From contig NZ_JACIDR010000005.1 in the NCBI RefSeq assembly GCF_014196425.1, positions 155,122 through 219,121 of the forward strand: DNA of 64,000 bases. The letters run 5' to 3'. Both the position numbers and the translations under genes were made by a program. Origin of the DNA: Hansschlegelia beijingensis. Its GTDB lineage: Bacteria; Pseudomonadota; Alphaproteobacteria; Rhizobiales; Methylopilaceae. Of this stretch, positions 37,844-48,514 are shown piece by piece (positions within the stretch are counted from its first letter, which is position 1; the number at the start of each line of letters is the position of its first letter). The notes below the pieces were generated by a model. It did no database searches, had not been told where the DNA came from, and saw only the letters and a list, made by a program, of their open reading frames with translations.

Positions 37844-39508
37844 TCATACGCCGAGCACGGAGACGTGGCAAACCGGCTTCTTGCCCCACACGAGGTTGAG
37901 CTCGGCGCGCACGGCGCGCTCGATCGCAGAGGCCACGAGCGCCGCGTCGCGCCGGCGCGGACGGGCGAGCCCGTCCAGGCAATCCAGCACCGTGTCGCGG
38001 ATGACCTCGAGCATCGGGGTGCCCTCGTCGTCGCGCGGCGGCAGCCCGCTGAACCTGACGTCCGGGTCTCCGGCGACGTCGCCCGACTGGTCGATCGCCA
38101 GGGCGACCGAAACCACGCCCGCGAAGGCCAGCTTCCGCCGCTCCGAGATCGTCGGCTCGGTGGCGTAGATCATCACGCGGCCGTCCTTGAGCATGCGGCC
38201 GGAGACCACCTCGTCGACGACCTCGGCCGGGCCCCCGGCGATGCGGATCATCTGGCCGTCCCGGACGCGCGCGACGCTGCCGGCGCCGGCCGATCTGGCG
38301 GCCTCGAGATGCTCCGCCATGTGCAGTTCCTCGCCATGGACCGGGACGACGAGCTGCGGCTTGAGCCAGCCATAGAGCGTGGCGAGCTCCTCGCGATGCG
38401 GATGTCCCGAGACGTGGACGAAGTGGGTGCGGTCGGTGATCACCTGGGCGCCGCCGGCGATCAGGCCGTTGATCACGCGGCCGACGGCCTTCTCGTTGCC
38501 CGGGATCGCCCGGGACGAGAAGATTACCCGGTCGCCCTTGGCGAGAGCCACCAGCGGATGATCGCCGTTCGCGATGCGGGCGAGCGCGGCGCGCGGCTCG
38601 CCCTGGCTGCCGGTCATCAGCGCCACGACCTTGTCGCGCGGCAGGTAGCCATAGGCGTCAGCGTCGAGAAACTCCGGGATGCCTTCGAGATAGCCGAGCA
38701 TCCGGCCGACCTCGAGCGCCCGATGCATGGCGCGGCCGATCACCACGACCTGCCGGTCGCATGCGAGCGCCGCCTCCGCGACGGCGCGCAGCCGCCCGAC
38801 ATTCGACGCGAAGGTCGTGACCGCGACGCGGCCCGGGGCGCTGCCGATCAGCTCCTTGAGGCTCTCCGCGACCTCCTTCTCCGACCGCGAGAATCCCTCG
38901 CGCAGCGCATTGGTGGAGTCGCCGATCACCGCGGCGACGCCCTCCTGGCCGATCGCCCGCAGGCGGGCCTCGTCGGTCGGGGGACCGAGCACGGGCGTCA
39001 GATCGATCTTCCAGTCGCCGGTGTGCACGACCGTGCCGGCCGGCGTGCGGATCGCGAGCGCGTTCGACTCCGGGATCGAATGCGCCACGGCGACGAACTC
39101 GACCTCGAACGGTCCGGCGGTGAAACGCCCGCCCTGCGGGATGGCCCGCACGTCGATCTTGGGCGCGCCCCGCTCGGAGGCCCGCTTCGCCTCCAGCATC
39201 GCCGCCGCGAACGGGGTGGCGTAGACCGGGCAGCCGAGCTCCGGCCACAGGTCGAGCACGGCGCCGTAATGATCCTCGTGCGCGTGCGTCAGCACCAGCG
39301 CTTCGATGTCGGCGCGCTGCGCCTTCGCGAAGCGGATGTCCGGCATGATCAGGTCGATGCCGGGGGTCATGGCCGGATCGCCGAACAACACGCCGCAATC
39401 GACCATGAGCCAGCGCCGTTTGGGGCCCTCGCCGTAACCGTAGAGACCGGCGTTCATGCCGATTTCGCCGACCCCTCCGAGCGGCGCGAAAACCAGATCC
39501 TGAGCCAT
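37844..39508 (-). CDS. rnj: Ribonuclease J
   Basis: Beta-CASP metallo-beta-lactamase ribonuclease with 5'-exo and endo activity, used in rRNA maturation and mRNA decay. 554 residues: LTHAHEDHYGAVLD (zinc ligands, about residue 70-83), the beta-CASP middle, and a C-terminal domain. ATG 39508 is preferred because AAGGG lies before it; a GTG six bases upstream (39514) overlaps the birA stop as GTGA and is possible. The neighbourhood nuoN-birA-rnj-mce is standard for the order. Confidence 0.95.
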   Translation of the reverse strand: MAQDLVFAPLGGVGEIGMNAGLYGYGEGPKRRWLMVDCGVLFGDPAMTPGIDLIMPDIRFAKAQRADIEALVLTHAHEDHYGAVLDLWPELGCPVYATPFAAAMLEAKRASERGAPKIDVRAIPQGGRFTAGPFEVEFVAVAHSIPESNALAIRTPAGTVVHTGDWKIDLTPVLGPPTDEARLRAIGQEGVAAVIGDSTNALREGFSRSEKEVAESLKELIGSAPGRVAVTTFASNVGRLRAVAEAALACDRQVVVIGRAMHRALEVGRMLGYLEGIPEFLDADAYGYLPRDKVVALMTGSQGEPRAALARIANGDHPLVALAKGDRVIFSSRAIPGNEKAVGRVINGLIAGGAQVITDRTHFVHVSGHPHREELATLYGWLKPQLVVPVHGEELHMAEHLEAARSAGAGSVARVRDGQMIRIAGGPAEVVDEVVSGRMLKDGRVMIYATEPTISERRKLAFAGVVSVALAIDQSGDVAGDPDVRFSGLPPRDDEGTPMLEVIRDTVLDCLDGLARPRRRDAALVASAIERAVRAELNLVWGKKPVCHVSVLGV

Positions 39509-39510
39509 TC

Positions 39511-40308
39511 TCACCCTTGCGCGGCGTGCGTCGCCGCCGCGCCGAAATAGACGTCGCCGGCGGCGATCGCGGTCGCGACCCCGGTCGGGGCGCGGATAAC
39601 CAAACGGCCGCTCTCGTCGATCGACTCGAAGCGGCCTCGAATTCTGCGGTCGCCCATATCGACCTCGACCTGCGCGCCGAGCCCCGCCGCCCGCGCCATC
39701 CAGGCCTTTCGCACGGCCGGCAGCCCCCGGCCCTCGTTCCAGACCTCGAGCCAGCCGACAAGCGCGTCAGCGAGCGACGCGAACAGCTCCTCGGCCGTGA
39801 CCCGGTCCCCGCGCGCGGCTAGGCTCGTCGCCGGGTATGGCAGCCCCTCGGGCGCGGAAGCCACATTGACCCCGAGGCCGACCACGACGGCGAGCCGGCC
39901 CTCGGAAACGGCGTCGGCCTCCAGAAGGATCCCGGCGAGCTTGGCGCCGTCGACCACGATGTCGTTCGGCCATTTGAGCTCGGGACGCGACGTGCGGGCC
40001 TGGAGCGACGGCGCCGTCAGCCGGAGCGCGGATTCGAGCGCCAGCCCCGCCGCGAACCCCAGGGTCGCCGCCACGGCCGGCGTGGCCTCGATCGCAAGGC
40101 CGAAGCTCGCCGCGAGATTGCCGCGCTCGGTCGACCACTCGCGCCCCCGCCGTCCGCGGCCTTCCGTCTGCGCGCGCGCGGCCACCCAGACCGGCCCCCG
40201 GCCCTCGCGCACGAGCGCAAGGGCCTCGGTGTTGGTGGAGCCGACCGTGTCGTAAGCGACGAGAGAATGGCCGGCGGCGATCGCCATCGGGCCGAGAGCG
40301 AAACTCAT
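39511..40308 (-). CDS. birA: Biotin-protein ligase (BirA, no DNA-binding domain)
   Basis: Attaches biotin to carboxylases such as acetyl-CoA and propionyl-CoA carboxylase. 265 residues with VGSTNTEALALVREG, TEGRGRRGREWST (biotinyl-AMP GRGRRGR loop), ELKWPNDIVVDGAKLAGIL and GLGVNVAS. It lacks the N-terminal helix-turn-helix of E. coli BirA, so it is monofunctional. Same position as URF6/birA in the Paracoccus complex I cluster. Confidence 0.94.
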   Translation of the reverse strand: MSFALGPMAIAAGHSLVAYDTVGSTNTEALALVREGRGPVWVAARAQTEGRGRRGREWSTERGNLAASFGLAIEATPAVAATLGFAAGLALESALRLTAPSLQARTSRPELKWPNDIVVDGAKLAGILLEADAVSEGRLAVVVGLGVNVASAPEGLPYPATSLAARGDRVTAEELFASLADALVGWLEVWNEGRGLPAVRKAWMARAAGLGAQVEVDMGDRRIRGRFESIDESGRLVIRAPTGVATAIAAGDVYFGAAATHAAQG

Positions 40309-40356
40309 GCGGCGTGTCGCGTCAGCGAAATGTCCTTGGGGTTCTGCATTCCGCCC

Positions 40357-41796
40357 TCAGAACAGGGATTGCGCGGCCGCGGAAGCGGCCACGCCCAGCG
40401 GAGCCGGATAGAGGACATAGAGAATCGTGAAGCCGCCCGCGATGGTCAGCACCGTCTTAGCCGCGAACGTCATCGGCGCGAACTCGACCTTCGGCTCGTC
40501 GAAGAAAATGATCTTCACGATACGCAGATAATAGAACGCGCCGATGACGCTCAGCACGAGGCCGATGACGGCGAGGGGCGCGAGCCCGGCGTTCACCGCC
40601 GCGTAGAACACGTAGAACTTGGCGAAGAAGCCCGCGAGCGGCGGGATGCCGGCCAGCGAGAACATGATCATCGCGAGCACGAAGGCCATCGCCGGATTGG
40701 TGCGCGACAGTCCGGCCAGGTCGTCGATCTGCTCGACGTACCGGTCGCCGACGCGCATCGAGAGGATGCAGGCGAAGGCGCCGAGCGTCATCGCGACATA
40801 GATCGCCACATAGATCGCGACGCCGGTGACGCCCTCGGGGGTGCCGGCCGCAAGACCGACCAGCACGTAGCCCATGTGGCCGATCGAGGAGTAGGCCATC
40901 AGGCGCTTGATGTTGCGCTGCCCGATCGCCGCGAAGGAGCCGAGCGCCATCGAGGCGATCGCGACGAACACCACGATCTGCCGCCACTCGACGGTGACCG
41001 TGGGGAAGGCTTCGGCGACGACGCGCACGAACATCGCGACGCCCGCGACCTTGGTGGCCGAAGCGAAGAACGCCGTGATCGGGGTCGGCGCGCCCTCGTA
41101 GACGTCCGGCGTCCACATGTGGAACGGCACCGCCGAGACCTTGAAGGCGAAGCCCGAGAGCAGGAACACGATGCCGAAGATAAGCGCGATCGAGGCCTGG
41201 CCGCCTCCGATCGCCGCAGCGATGTCGGCGAAGCCGACCGCGCCCGTCACGCCATAGACCAGCGAGGCGCCGTAGAGCAGCATGCCGGAGGAGAGCGCCC
41301 CGAGCACGAAGTACTTCAGGCCGGCTTCGGTGGAGCGCCGGTCGTCGCGGTGGATCGCGGCGATCACGTAGAGCGCCAGAGACTGCAGCTCGAGCCCGAG
41401 ATAGAGCGCGATCAGGTCCGAGGCCGAGATCATGAGCGCCATGCCAAGCGTCGAGAGCACGACCAGGATGGCGTATTCGAAGCGCGCGAAGTTCTCCCGG
41501 CGCATGTAGTCGAAGCTCAGCGCCAGCGCCGCGAAGGCGCCGATGAAGGCCAGCACCTTCATGAAGCGCGCGAAGGCGTCGAGCTTGAACGAGCCGCCGA
41601 ACGTCGCCGGCGCGTCGGCGGGCGCGGCGAGCACCAGCACGGTCGCGAGCGCGATGAGGCCGAGCGCCAGGCCGTTGACCAGGCCCGTGGCCCGATCGCC
41701 CATGATCGCGCCGATCAGGACGAGCCCGAGCGCCCCGATGGCGAGCGCGATCTCGGGCAGCGCGGGGGCGAGCAGCGGAAGGGCGGAGGCGTCCAT
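40357..41796 (-). CDS. nuoN: Complex I subunit N
   Basis: Antiporter-like membrane subunit of NADH:ubiquinone oxidoreductase. 479 residues, about 14 helices, with the conserved lysine in the [19 protein letters not shown] segment and [12 protein letters not shown]. Starts 41 bases after nuoM, ends 48 bases before birA. Confidence 0.96.
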   Translation of the reverse strand: MDASALPLLAPALPEIALAIGALGLVLIGAIMGDRATGLVNGLALGLIALATVLVLAAPADAPATFGGSFKLDAFARFMKVLAFIGAFAALALSFDYMRRENFARFEYAILVVLSTLGMALMISASDLIALYLGLELQSLALYVIAAIHRDDRRSTEAGLKYFVLGALSSGMLLYGASLVYGVTGAVGFADIAAAIGGGQASIALIFGIVFLLSGFAFKVSAVPFHMWTPDVYEGAPTPITAFFASATKVAGVAMFVRVVAEAFPTVTVEWRQIVVFVAIASMALGSFAAIGQRNIKRLMAYSSIGHMGYVLVGLAAGTPEGVTGVAIYVAIYVAMTLGAFACILSMRVGDRYVEQIDDLAGLSRTNPAMAFVLAMIMFSLAGIPPLAGFFAKFYVFYAAVNAGLAPLAVIGLVLSVIGAFYYLRIVKIIFFDEPKVEFAPMTFAAKTVLTIAGGFTILYVLYPAPLGVAASAAAQSLF

Positions 41797-41837
41797 GCGT
41801 CAGCGCTCGATTCTGGAGAAGAGTGCGGCGTGCGTCA

Positions 41838-43346
41838 TCACTGCCCCGCCATCGCGGCCTTGCCGGCCGCGGCGATGGCGGCCTGAGCGGACTGCAGCAT
41901 GCCGTCGACGGTGGCGGCCGACATGTCCAGCACGGGGGCCGGCCAAACGCCGTAGACCACGGTGAGGACCGCCAGCGGGAGCAGCATCGCGATCTCCCGG
42001 CGCGACAGGTCCGGGATCGCCTCGAGGCCCGGCTTGATCGTTCCGAACACCACGCGCCGATAGAGCCACAGCGCGTAGCCGGCCGAGAGGATGACGCCGG
42101 TCGTGGCGAACAGCGCGACCCACGTGTTGGCCTGGAACGCACCCAGCAGCGTCAGGAACTCGCCGACGAAGCCGGAGGTCCCGGGCAGGCCGACATTCGC
42201 CATGGTGAACACCATGAAGGCGGCCGCATACCAGGGCATCTTGTTCACGAGCCCGCCGAAAGCCGCGATCTCGCGGGTGTGCAGCCGGTCGTAGATCACG
42301 CCAACGCAGAGGAACAGCGCGCCCGACACGAGCCCGTGGCTCACCATCTGGAACACCGCGCCCTGCACGCCCTGCGGGTTCATCGCGAAGATGCCCATCG
42401 TGACGAAGCCCATATGGGCGACCGACGAGTAGGCGATCAGCTTCTTGATGTCCTCCTGCATCAGCGCGACCAGCGAGGTGTAGATGATCGCGACGACGGA
42501 CAGCGCGAACACGAGCGGCGCGAAGTCGGCGCTCGCGATCGGGAACATCGGCAGCGAGAAGCGCAGGAAGCCGTAGCCGCCCATCTTCAGCAGGATGCCC
42601 GCGAGGATCACGGAGCCGGCCGTCGGCGCCTCGACATGCGCGTCCGGCAACCAGGTGTGCACCGGCCACATCGGCATCTTCACCGCGAACGAGGCGAAGA
42701 AGCCGAGCCACAGCCACCACTGCATGTCCGCCGGGAACTTGTAGGCGAGCAGCGTCGGGATGTCGGTCGTGCCGGCGACGCCGTACATGGCGAGGACCGC
42801 GACCAGCATCAGCAGCGAGCCGAGCAGCGTGTAGAGGAAGAACTTGAAGCTCGCATACACCCGGCGAGGACCGCCCCAGATCCCGATGATCAGGAACATC
42901 GGGATCAGGCCGCCTTCGAAGAACAGGTAGAACAGCACGAGATCGAGCGCCGAGAACACGCCGATCATCAGCGTCTCGAGCACCAGGAAGGCGATCATGT
43001 ACTCTCTCACCCGGTGGGTGATCGAGGTCCACGAGGCCAGGATGCAGAACGGCATCAGGAAGGCGGTCAGGATGATGAACGGCGTCGAGATGCCGTCCAC
43101 GCCCATCCGGTAGTTGATCGCGCCGCCGAGCCATTCCGCGTTCTCGACGAACTGGAAGCCCGGATTGGCGTGATCGAACTTCGCCCACAGCACGAGCGCG
43201 ATGACGAAGTCGAGCACTGTGGTCCAGAGCGCCACGTGGCGGATGTTCCTGAGAGCCGCCTCGTCGTTCCCGCGGATGACCAGCAGGAACGCGACGCCGA
43301 CGAGCGGCAGGAACGTCAGCAGCGAGAGAATGGGCCAGTCGGTCAT
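41838..43346 (-). CDS. nuoM: Complex I subunit M
   Basis: Antiporter-like proton-pumping subunit. 502 residues from ATG 43346 ([18 protein letters not shown]); typical [23 protein letters not shown] with the key Lys and Glu, [11 protein letters not shown]. The longer upstream frame is rejected because it runs into nuoL. A GTG nine bases further up (43355) overlaps the nuoL stop and is an alternative. Confidence 0.96.
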   Translation of the reverse strand: MTDWPILSLLTFLPLVGVAFLLVIRGNDEAALRNIRHVALWTTVLDFVIALVLWAKFDHANPGFQFVENAEWLGGAINYRMGVDGISTPFIILTAFLMPFCILASWTSITHRVREYMIAFLVLETLMIGVFSALDLVLFYLFFEGGLIPMFLIIGIWGGPRRVYASFKFFLYTLLGSLLMLVAVLAMYGVAGTTDIPTLLAYKFPADMQWWLWLGFFASFAVKMPMWPVHTWLPDAHVEAPTAGSVILAGILLKMGGYGFLRFSLPMFPIASADFAPLVFALSVVAIIYTSLVALMQEDIKKLIAYSSVAHMGFVTMGIFAMNPQGVQGAVFQMVSHGLVSGALFLCVGVIYDRLHTREIAAFGGLVNKMPWYAAAFMVFTMANVGLPGTSGFVGEFLTLLGAFQANTWVALFATTGVILSAGYALWLYRRVVFGTIKPGLEAIPDLSRREIAMLLPLAVLTVVYGVWPAPVLDMSAATVDGMLQSAQAAIAAAGKAAMAGQ

Positions 43347-43351
43347 CGCCG

Positions 43352-45460
43352 TCACAGCCCCCGGACCATGAACCACGTGAAGAGGGCCGCGACGCCGATC
43401 AGCATCGCGAAGGCGTAATGGTAGACGTAGCCGGTCTGCAGCCGCACCACCCGGTCGGTGACGTCGATCACGCGCGCGGAGACGCCGTCCGGCCCGAGGC
43501 CGTCGATGATCTTGCCGTCGCCTGTCTTCCAGAGGAAGCGGCCGATCCACTTCGCGGGCCGAACGAAGACGAGGTCGTAGAGCTCGTCGAAGTACCACTT
43601 GTTGAGCAGGAACCGGTAGATCAGCACCTGCTGCTTCGCGAGCCGGCCCGGCAGGTCGGGGCGCTTGATGTAGAACAGCCAGGCGAGCGCGAAGCCGATC
43701 ACCATCACGATGGCGGGCGCGTAGACGACGAGCGCCGGCACGTCATGCATGTGATGCAGGATCTCGTTGTGCTCGCCCGTGAACAGCGCCCCGCGCCAGA
43801 ACGCGTCGTAACCCGCGCCCACGAAGGCGCTGTGGAACACGATTCCGGCGAACAACGCGCCCACGCTGAGCAGCAGCAGCGGGACGAGCATCACGCGGGG
43901 GCTCTCGTGGACGTGGCTCATGGTCTCGAGCGACGCCCGCGGCGCGCCGTGGAAGGTCAGGAAGATCAGGCGCCACGAATAGAACGAGGTCAGCAGGGCC
44001 GCCGTGACCGTCATGATGAAGGCGTAGGTCCCGACGCTGGTGTGCGCCGCGTATGTCGCCTCGATGATGGCGTCCTTCGAGTAGTAGCCGGCGGTCAGCG
44101 GGAAGCCGGTGAGCGCGAGCGTGCCGATCACCATCATCCAGTAGGTGACCGGGATCAGCCGGCGCAGGCCGCCCATGTTCCGCATGTCCTGCTCGTGGTG
44201 CATCGCGTGGATGACCGAGCCGGAGCCTAGGAATAGCAGCGCCTTGAAGAAGGCGTGCGTGAACAGGTGGAACACGCCGACGCCATACGCCCCGACGCCG
44301 AGCGCTGCGAACATGTAGCCGAGCTGCGAGCAGGTCGAATAGGCGATGACGCGCTTGATGTCGGTCTGCACGAGACCGATCGTGGCGGCGAAGATCGCGG
44401 TCGTCGCTCCGATGAAGGTGACGAAGGCGAGCGCGTCCGGCGCGTGCTCGAAGACCGGCGACATGCGCGCGACCAGGAACACGCCGGCCGTCACCATCGT
44501 GGCGGCGTGGATCAGCGCCGAGACCGGCGTCGGTCCCTCCATCGCGTCCGGCAGCCAGGTGTGCAGGCCGAGCTGCGCCGACTTGCCCATCGCGCCGATG
44601 AACAGCAGGAAGGAGATGACGGTCAGCGCGTGCCAGTCGTGGCCGAGGAAGTTGATGGTCTTGTCGGCGGCGCCCGGCGCGGCGGCGAAGATCGTCTCGA
44701 AGGAGACGCTGCCGAACACCGCGAATGTCGCGAACATGCCGAGCGAGAAGCCGAAATCGCCGACGCGGTTGACCACGAAGGCCTTGATCGCCGCCGCGTT
44801 CGCCGATGGCTTCTGGTACCAGAAGCCGATCAGCAGATAGCTCGCGAGGCCGACGCCTTCCCAGCCGAAGAACATCTGGACGAGGTTGTCCGACGTCACC
44901 AGCATCAGCATGGCGAAGGTGAACAGCGACAGGTAGGCGAAGAACCGCGGACGGTGCGGATCCTCGTGCATGTAGCCAATCGAGTAGAGGTGGACGAGCG
45001 CCGACACCGAGTTGACGACGACCAGCATCACGGCGGTCAGCGTGTCGACCCGGAACGCCCAGTCGAGCTGGAGGCCGCCGGCCGAGATCCAGCGCATCAC
45101 CTTCACATGCGCGTCGGCGTCGTTGAGCGTGACGTCCACGAAGGCGAACCACGACAGGATCGCCGACACCATCAGCAGCCCGGTGGTGACGATCTCAGCC
45201 GCGCGGGAGCCGGCCGCGGCCGGCTCGGCCGGGCCGTGGGCGTGGTCGTCATGGCCGTGGTCGCCGTGCCCGTGGTCGTCATGGGCCGCGAAATCGGCCG
45301 CCGTCGGATGAGCTTCGTGGTGGTGGCCGTGACCGTGCCCGTGATGGAAGGCGTCGACCGGGCCGACGGCCCCGGGGTGGCGCTGGCGCGCGCCGGCGAG
45401 CGCGATGACGCCGGCGATGATCGCGCCCAGCAGGGGCAGGAAGACGATGAGGTAATACAT
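43352..45460 (-). CDS. nuoL: Complex I subunit L, with histidine-rich loop
   Basis: Distal antiporter-like subunit with the long lateral helix. 702 residues; core motifs [18 protein letters not shown] and [15 protein letters not shown]. Residues 39-75, in the loop between the first two helices, hold 15 histidines interspersed with Asp, Gly and Ala ([15 protein letters not shown] ... [16 protein letters not shown]), an insertion absent from E. coli NuoL. Function of the loop unknown; metal binding is plausible. Confidence 0.96.
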   Translation of the reverse strand: MYYLIVFLPLLGAIIAGVIALAGARQRHPGAVGPVDAFHHGHGHGHHHEAHPTAADFAAHDDHGHGDHGHDDHAHGPAEPAAAGSRAAEIVTTGLLMVSAILSWFAFVDVTLNDADAHVKVMRWISAGGLQLDWAFRVDTLTAVMLVVVNSVSALVHLYSIGYMHEDPHRPRFFAYLSLFTFAMLMLVTSDNLVQMFFGWEGVGLASYLLIGFWYQKPSANAAAIKAFVVNRVGDFGFSLGMFATFAVFGSVSFETIFAAAPGAADKTINFLGHDWHALTVISFLLFIGAMGKSAQLGLHTWLPDAMEGPTPVSALIHAATMVTAGVFLVARMSPVFEHAPDALAFVTFIGATTAIFAATIGLVQTDIKRVIAYSTCSQLGYMFAALGVGAYGVGVFHLFTHAFFKALLFLGSGSVIHAMHHEQDMRNMGGLRRLIPVTYWMMVIGTLALTGFPLTAGYYSKDAIIEATYAAHTSVGTYAFIMTVTAALLTSFYSWRLIFLTFHGAPRASLETMSHVHESPRVMLVPLLLLSVGALFAGIVFHSAFVGAGYDAFWRGALFTGEHNEILHHMHDVPALVVYAPAIVMVIGFALAWLFYIKRPDLPGRLAKQQVLIYRFLLNKWYFDELYDLVFVRPAKWIGRFLWKTGDGKIIDGLGPDGVSARVIDVTDRVVRLQTGYVYHYAFAMLIGVAALFTWFMVRGL

Positions 45461-45467
45461 CGCGTCC

Positions 45468-45776
45468 TCAGCCCTTCATCATGTTGATGTCGGACACCGC
45501 GATGGTGCCGCGGTTGCGGAAGTAGACCACCAGGATCGCGAGGCCGATCGCGGCCTCCGCGGCCGCCACCGTCAGCACGAACAGCGCGAACACCTGTCCC
45601 TTCAGGTCGCCGAGATGGGTCGAGAAGGCGACCAGATTGATGTTGACCGCGAGCAGGATGAGCTCGACCGACATCAGGATGATGATGACGTTCTTGCGGT
45701 TCATGAAGATGCCGAACACCCCGATCGTGAACAGGATCGCGGCGACGACGAGATAGTGCTCGAGCCCGACGGTCAC
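45468..45776 (-). CDS. nuoK: Complex I subunit K
   Basis: Small three-helix membrane subunit (102 residues) with the two conserved glutamates in the helices, [18 protein letters not shown] and [20 protein letters not shown] start overlapping the nuoJ stop (GTGA). Confidence 0.96.
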   Translation of the reverse strand: MTVGLEHYLVVAAILFTIGVFGIFMNRKNVIIILMSVELILLAVNINLVAFSTHLGDLKGQVFALFVLTVAAAEAAIGLAILVVYFRNRGTIAVSDINMMKG

Positions 45777-46408
45777 CGTACGCCTCCCCCTTCGGCGACG
45801 CCCTGCCCGACCGGCGCCTTCACCACCTCGATCGCGTCCGCCGGCCGACGGCCGACCTGCTCGCCGATGTCCTGCCGCTTCACCGCCAGGCGGCGCTCGC
45901 GCAGGGTCAGCACGATCGCGCCGACCATCGCGGTCAGCAGCACGAGGCCCGACGCCTGGAACAGCAGCACGTAGTCCGTGTAGAGCACGCGGCCGAGCGC
46001 CTCGGCGTTGGTCATGTCCGTGGGGATCGGCGTCTGGGCCGGCGTCTTCGGCAAGGCCCCCGAGACGCTCCAGGCGCCGACCACCAGCACCAGCTCCGTC
46101 AGCACGACCAGCCCGACCAGCAGGCCGACGGGCAGATACTGCAGGAAGCCCGCCCGCAGCTCGCGGTAGTCGGCGTCGAGCATCATGGTCACGAACAGGA
46201 ACAGCACCGCGACCGCGCCGACATAGACGACGATCAGGATCATCGCGAGGAACTCGGCGCCCATCAGCACGAACAGGCCGGCCGCGTTCACGAAGGCGAG
46301 GATCAGGAACAGCACCGAGTGCACGGGATTGCGCGCGGAGATCACCATCACGGCGGCGGCGACCGTCACGCTGGCGAACACATAGAAGAAGATGTCGGGC
46401 AGGGTCAT
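45773..46408 (-). CDS. nuoJ: Complex I subunit J
   Basis: Membrane subunit with five helices, 211 residues from ATG 46408 ([18 protein letters not shown]), including [20 protein letters not shown] and the [17 protein letters not shown] segment with the pi-bulge helix. The upstream part of the open frame is spacer (97 bases to nuoI). C-terminus ends in a charged, Gly-rich tail. Confidence 0.95.
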   Translation of the reverse strand: MTLPDIFFYVFASVTVAAAVMVISARNPVHSVLFLILAFVNAAGLFVLMGAEFLAMILIVVYVGAVAVLFLFVTMMLDADYRELRAGFLQYLPVGLLVGLVVLTELVLVVGAWSVSGALPKTPAQTPIPTDMTNAEALGRVLYTDYVLLFQASGLVLLTAMVGAIVLTLRERRLAVKRQDIGEQVGRRPADAIEVVKAPVGQGVAEGGGVR

Positions 46409-46505
46409 GGGCGGCTTCCCGAGCCTGGTCCGGCTGAACGGCGGCTGAGTACGGCGCGAGGGGCGGAAGGTAAAGACGCGAACGGCGCCCTGACGGAAGT
46501 CCGGC

Positions 46506-46994
46506 TCATCGGTACGGCGCGTCGAGCGCGATGCGGCGGGCGATCTCGCGCTCCCAGCGGTCGCCATTCGCGAGCAGGCGCTCCTTGTCGTAGTAGAGCT
46601 CCTCGCGCGTCTCGGTCGCGAACTCGAAGTTCGGGCCCTCGACGATGGCGTCGACCGGGCAGGCCTCCTGGCAGAAGCCGCAATAGATGCACTTCACCAT
46701 GTCGATGTCGTAGCGCGTCGTGCGCCGCGTGCCGTCGTTGCGGCGCGGCCCGGCCTCGATGGTGATCGCCTGCGCCGGGCAGATCGCCTCGCACAGCTTG
46801 CAGGCGATGCAGCGCTCCTCGCCGTTCGGGTAGCGGCGAAGCGCGTGCTCGCCGCGGAAGCGCGGCGAGAGCGCGCCCTTCTCGAACGGGTAGTTGATCG
46901 TCGCCTTCGGCCGGAAGAAGTAGCGCATCGACAGGAAGAACGCCGACACGAACTCCTTCAGGAACAGCGAACGGGCCGCTTGGTCGAGCCGCAT
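46506..46994 (-). CDS. nuoI: Complex I subunit I (two 4Fe-4S clusters)
   Basis: Carries clusters N6a and N6b in the peripheral arm. 162 residues from ATG 46994: [16 protein letters not shown] and [19 protein letters not shown] ferredoxin motifs. Amphipathic N-terminus [17 protein letters not shown] lies on the membrane. Follows the 77-residue ORF by 22 bases. Confidence 0.97.
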   Translation of the reverse strand: MRLDQAARSLFLKEFVSAFFLSMRYFFRPKATINYPFEKGALSPRFRGEHALRRYPNGEERCIACKLCEAICPAQAITIEAGPRRNDGTRRTTRYDIDMVKCIYCGFCQEACPVDAIVEGPNFEFATETREELYYDKERLLANGDRWEREIARRIALDAPYR

Positions 46995-47016
46995 TCCAGA
47001 ACCCTCTCCGCGAGCC

Positions 47017-47250
47017 TCAGCTCGCCAGCATCTCAGCCGCGACATAGCCGACGATCGCGATCTCCACGATCGTCGTCGCGATGACGATCGGACCGGCGAG
47101 CCGGCGGATCGTCGTGAACTTCCGGGCGTCCTCGGGAGACGCCCCTGCGATCTGCCGGTCGAGCCCGGCGTTCAAGGCCTTGGCGCCAAGCGCCCCGATC
47201 AGCGCTCCGGCGACCGCCCCAAGGAGGGCGCCGAGTGCGCCTGCGTTCAT
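47017..47250 (-). CDS. Small membrane protein in the nuo operon (77 aa)
   Basis: Unrecognised 77-residue protein between nuoH and nuoI. Starts at ATG 47250 in an ATGA overlap with the preceding 86-residue ORF. Two helices: a Gly/Ala zipper-like one at 3-27 ([20 protein letters not shown]) and 56-74 ([19 protein letters not shown]), with a charged loop ([14 protein letters not shown]). Co-transcription and tight overlap suggest a role in complex I assembly or as an accessory subunit, which is inference only. Confidence 0.7.
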   Translation of the reverse strand: MNAGALGALLGAVAGALIGALGAKALNAGLDRQIAGASPEDARKFTTIRRLAGPIVIATTIVEIAIVGYVAAEMLAS

Positions 47251-47507
47251 TGCCCGGTGCGCCCGAACCAAGTTGTGTAGGCCGCCACGGCGCCCACTCC
47301 GCCAAACACGAGCGGGAACATGTATCGGTATACAAGCCGCGTAAGCCGTTCGAGACGGTCAGGATCCTTGAACGGCGCGGGCAAGCGCCCCGCGGACGCC
47401 GCCGCTCTTTGGCTTCTCAACGCAATCGGGAGGCCGATCCGAGCGGCGACAAATCCTACGATGACGCCGATCGCCGCGCCGACGAGACAAACCAGCGCCG
47501 CCGTCAT
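47247..47507 (-). CDS. Small membrane protein in the nuo operon (86 aa)
   Basis: Unrecognised 86-residue protein directly after nuoH, in an ATGA overlap with its stop, and itself overlapping the next ORF by ATGA. Helix 1 about 3-27 ([20 protein letters not shown]), basic/amphipathic middle ([17 protein letters not shown]), helix 2 about 63-80. Found only by reading the end of a longer antisense frame; the real gene is this short part. Confidence 0.7.
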   Translation of the reverse strand: MTAALVCLVGAAIGVIVGFVAARIGLPIALRSQRAAASAGRLPAPFKDPDRLERLTRLVYRYMFPLVFGGVGAVAAYTTWFGRTGQ

Positions 47508-48511
47508 GGCGCCCAGCCGGTGAACTGCAGCACGCCCGCGACGAGCACGACCATGAACAGCGAGATCGGCAGGAACACCTTCCAGCCGAGCCGCATCAGC
47601 TGGTCGTAGCGGTAGCGGGGCACGAACGCCTTCACCATCGCGAACATGAAGAAGACGAACGAGCCCTTCAGGACGAACCAGACGACGCCGGGCACCCAGG
47701 TGAAGGGCGCGAACGGGATCGGCGACAGCCATCCGCCGAGGAACAGGATGGTGGTCAGCGCGCACATGGTCAGGATCGCCACGTACTCGCCGAGCATGAA
47801 CAGCAAATACGGCGTCGAGCCGTACTCGGTCATGAAGCCGGCGACGATCTCCGACTCCGCCTCCACCAGATCGAACGGCGGCCGGTTCGTCTCGGCCAGC
47901 GCCGAGATGAAGAAGATCACGAACATCGGGAACAGCGGCAGCCAGTACCAGCCGAACAGGCCGGCGGCCGTGTCCTGCGCGCGGACGATGTCGGACAGGT
48001 TCAGCGAGCCCACGCAGAGCAGCACGGTGATGATCACGAAGCCGATCGAGACCTCGTAGGACACCATCTGGGCCGCCGAGCGCAGCGCGCCGAGGAACGG
48101 GTACTTCGAGTTCGAGGCCCAGCCGCCCATGATGACGCCGTAGACGCCGAGCGAGGAGATCGCGAACACGTAGAGCACGCCGACATTGATGTCGGCGATC
48201 GCCCAGCCGTCGGCGAGCGGGATCACGGCCCAGGCCGCGAGCGCGAGGAAGCAGGTGACGAGCGGGGCGAGCAGGAAGATGCCCTTGTTCGACCCCGCCG
48301 GGATCACCGGCTCCTTCAGCACGAACTTCAGCAGGTCGGCGAAGGACTGCAGCAGCCCGAACGGCCCGACGACGTTCGGGCCGCGTCTGAGCTGCACCGC
48401 CGCCCAGACCTTGCGGTCGGCGAGCAGGATGTAGGCGATGAACACCAGCAGCGCGACCAGCAGCACGACGCTCTGGAGCACGATCAGCAGGACGTTGAGA
48501 ATCGTGTCCAT
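47504..48511 (-). CDS. nuoH: Complex I subunit H
   Basis: Quinone-site membrane subunit, 335 residues, eight helices, with [37 protein letters not shown] loop (quinone channel, conserved Glu) and [13 protein letters not shown] near the end. Starts 3 bases after nuoG. Confidence 0.97.
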   Translation of the reverse strand: MDTILNVLLIVLQSVVLLVALLVFIAYILLADRKVWAAVQLRRGPNVVGPFGLLQSFADLLKFVLKEPVIPAGSNKGIFLLAPLVTCFLALAAWAVIPLADGWAIADINVGVLYVFAISSLGVYGVIMGGWASNSKYPFLGALRSAAQMVSYEVSIGFVIITVLLCVGSLNLSDIVRAQDTAAGLFGWYWLPLFPMFVIFFISALAETNRPPFDLVEAESEIVAGFMTEYGSTPYLLFMLGEYVAILTMCALTTILFLGGWLSPIPFAPFTWVPGVVWFVLKGSFVFFMFAMVKAFVPRYRYDQLMRLGWKVFLPISLFMVVLVAGVLQFTGWAP

Positions 48512-48514
48512 GGC

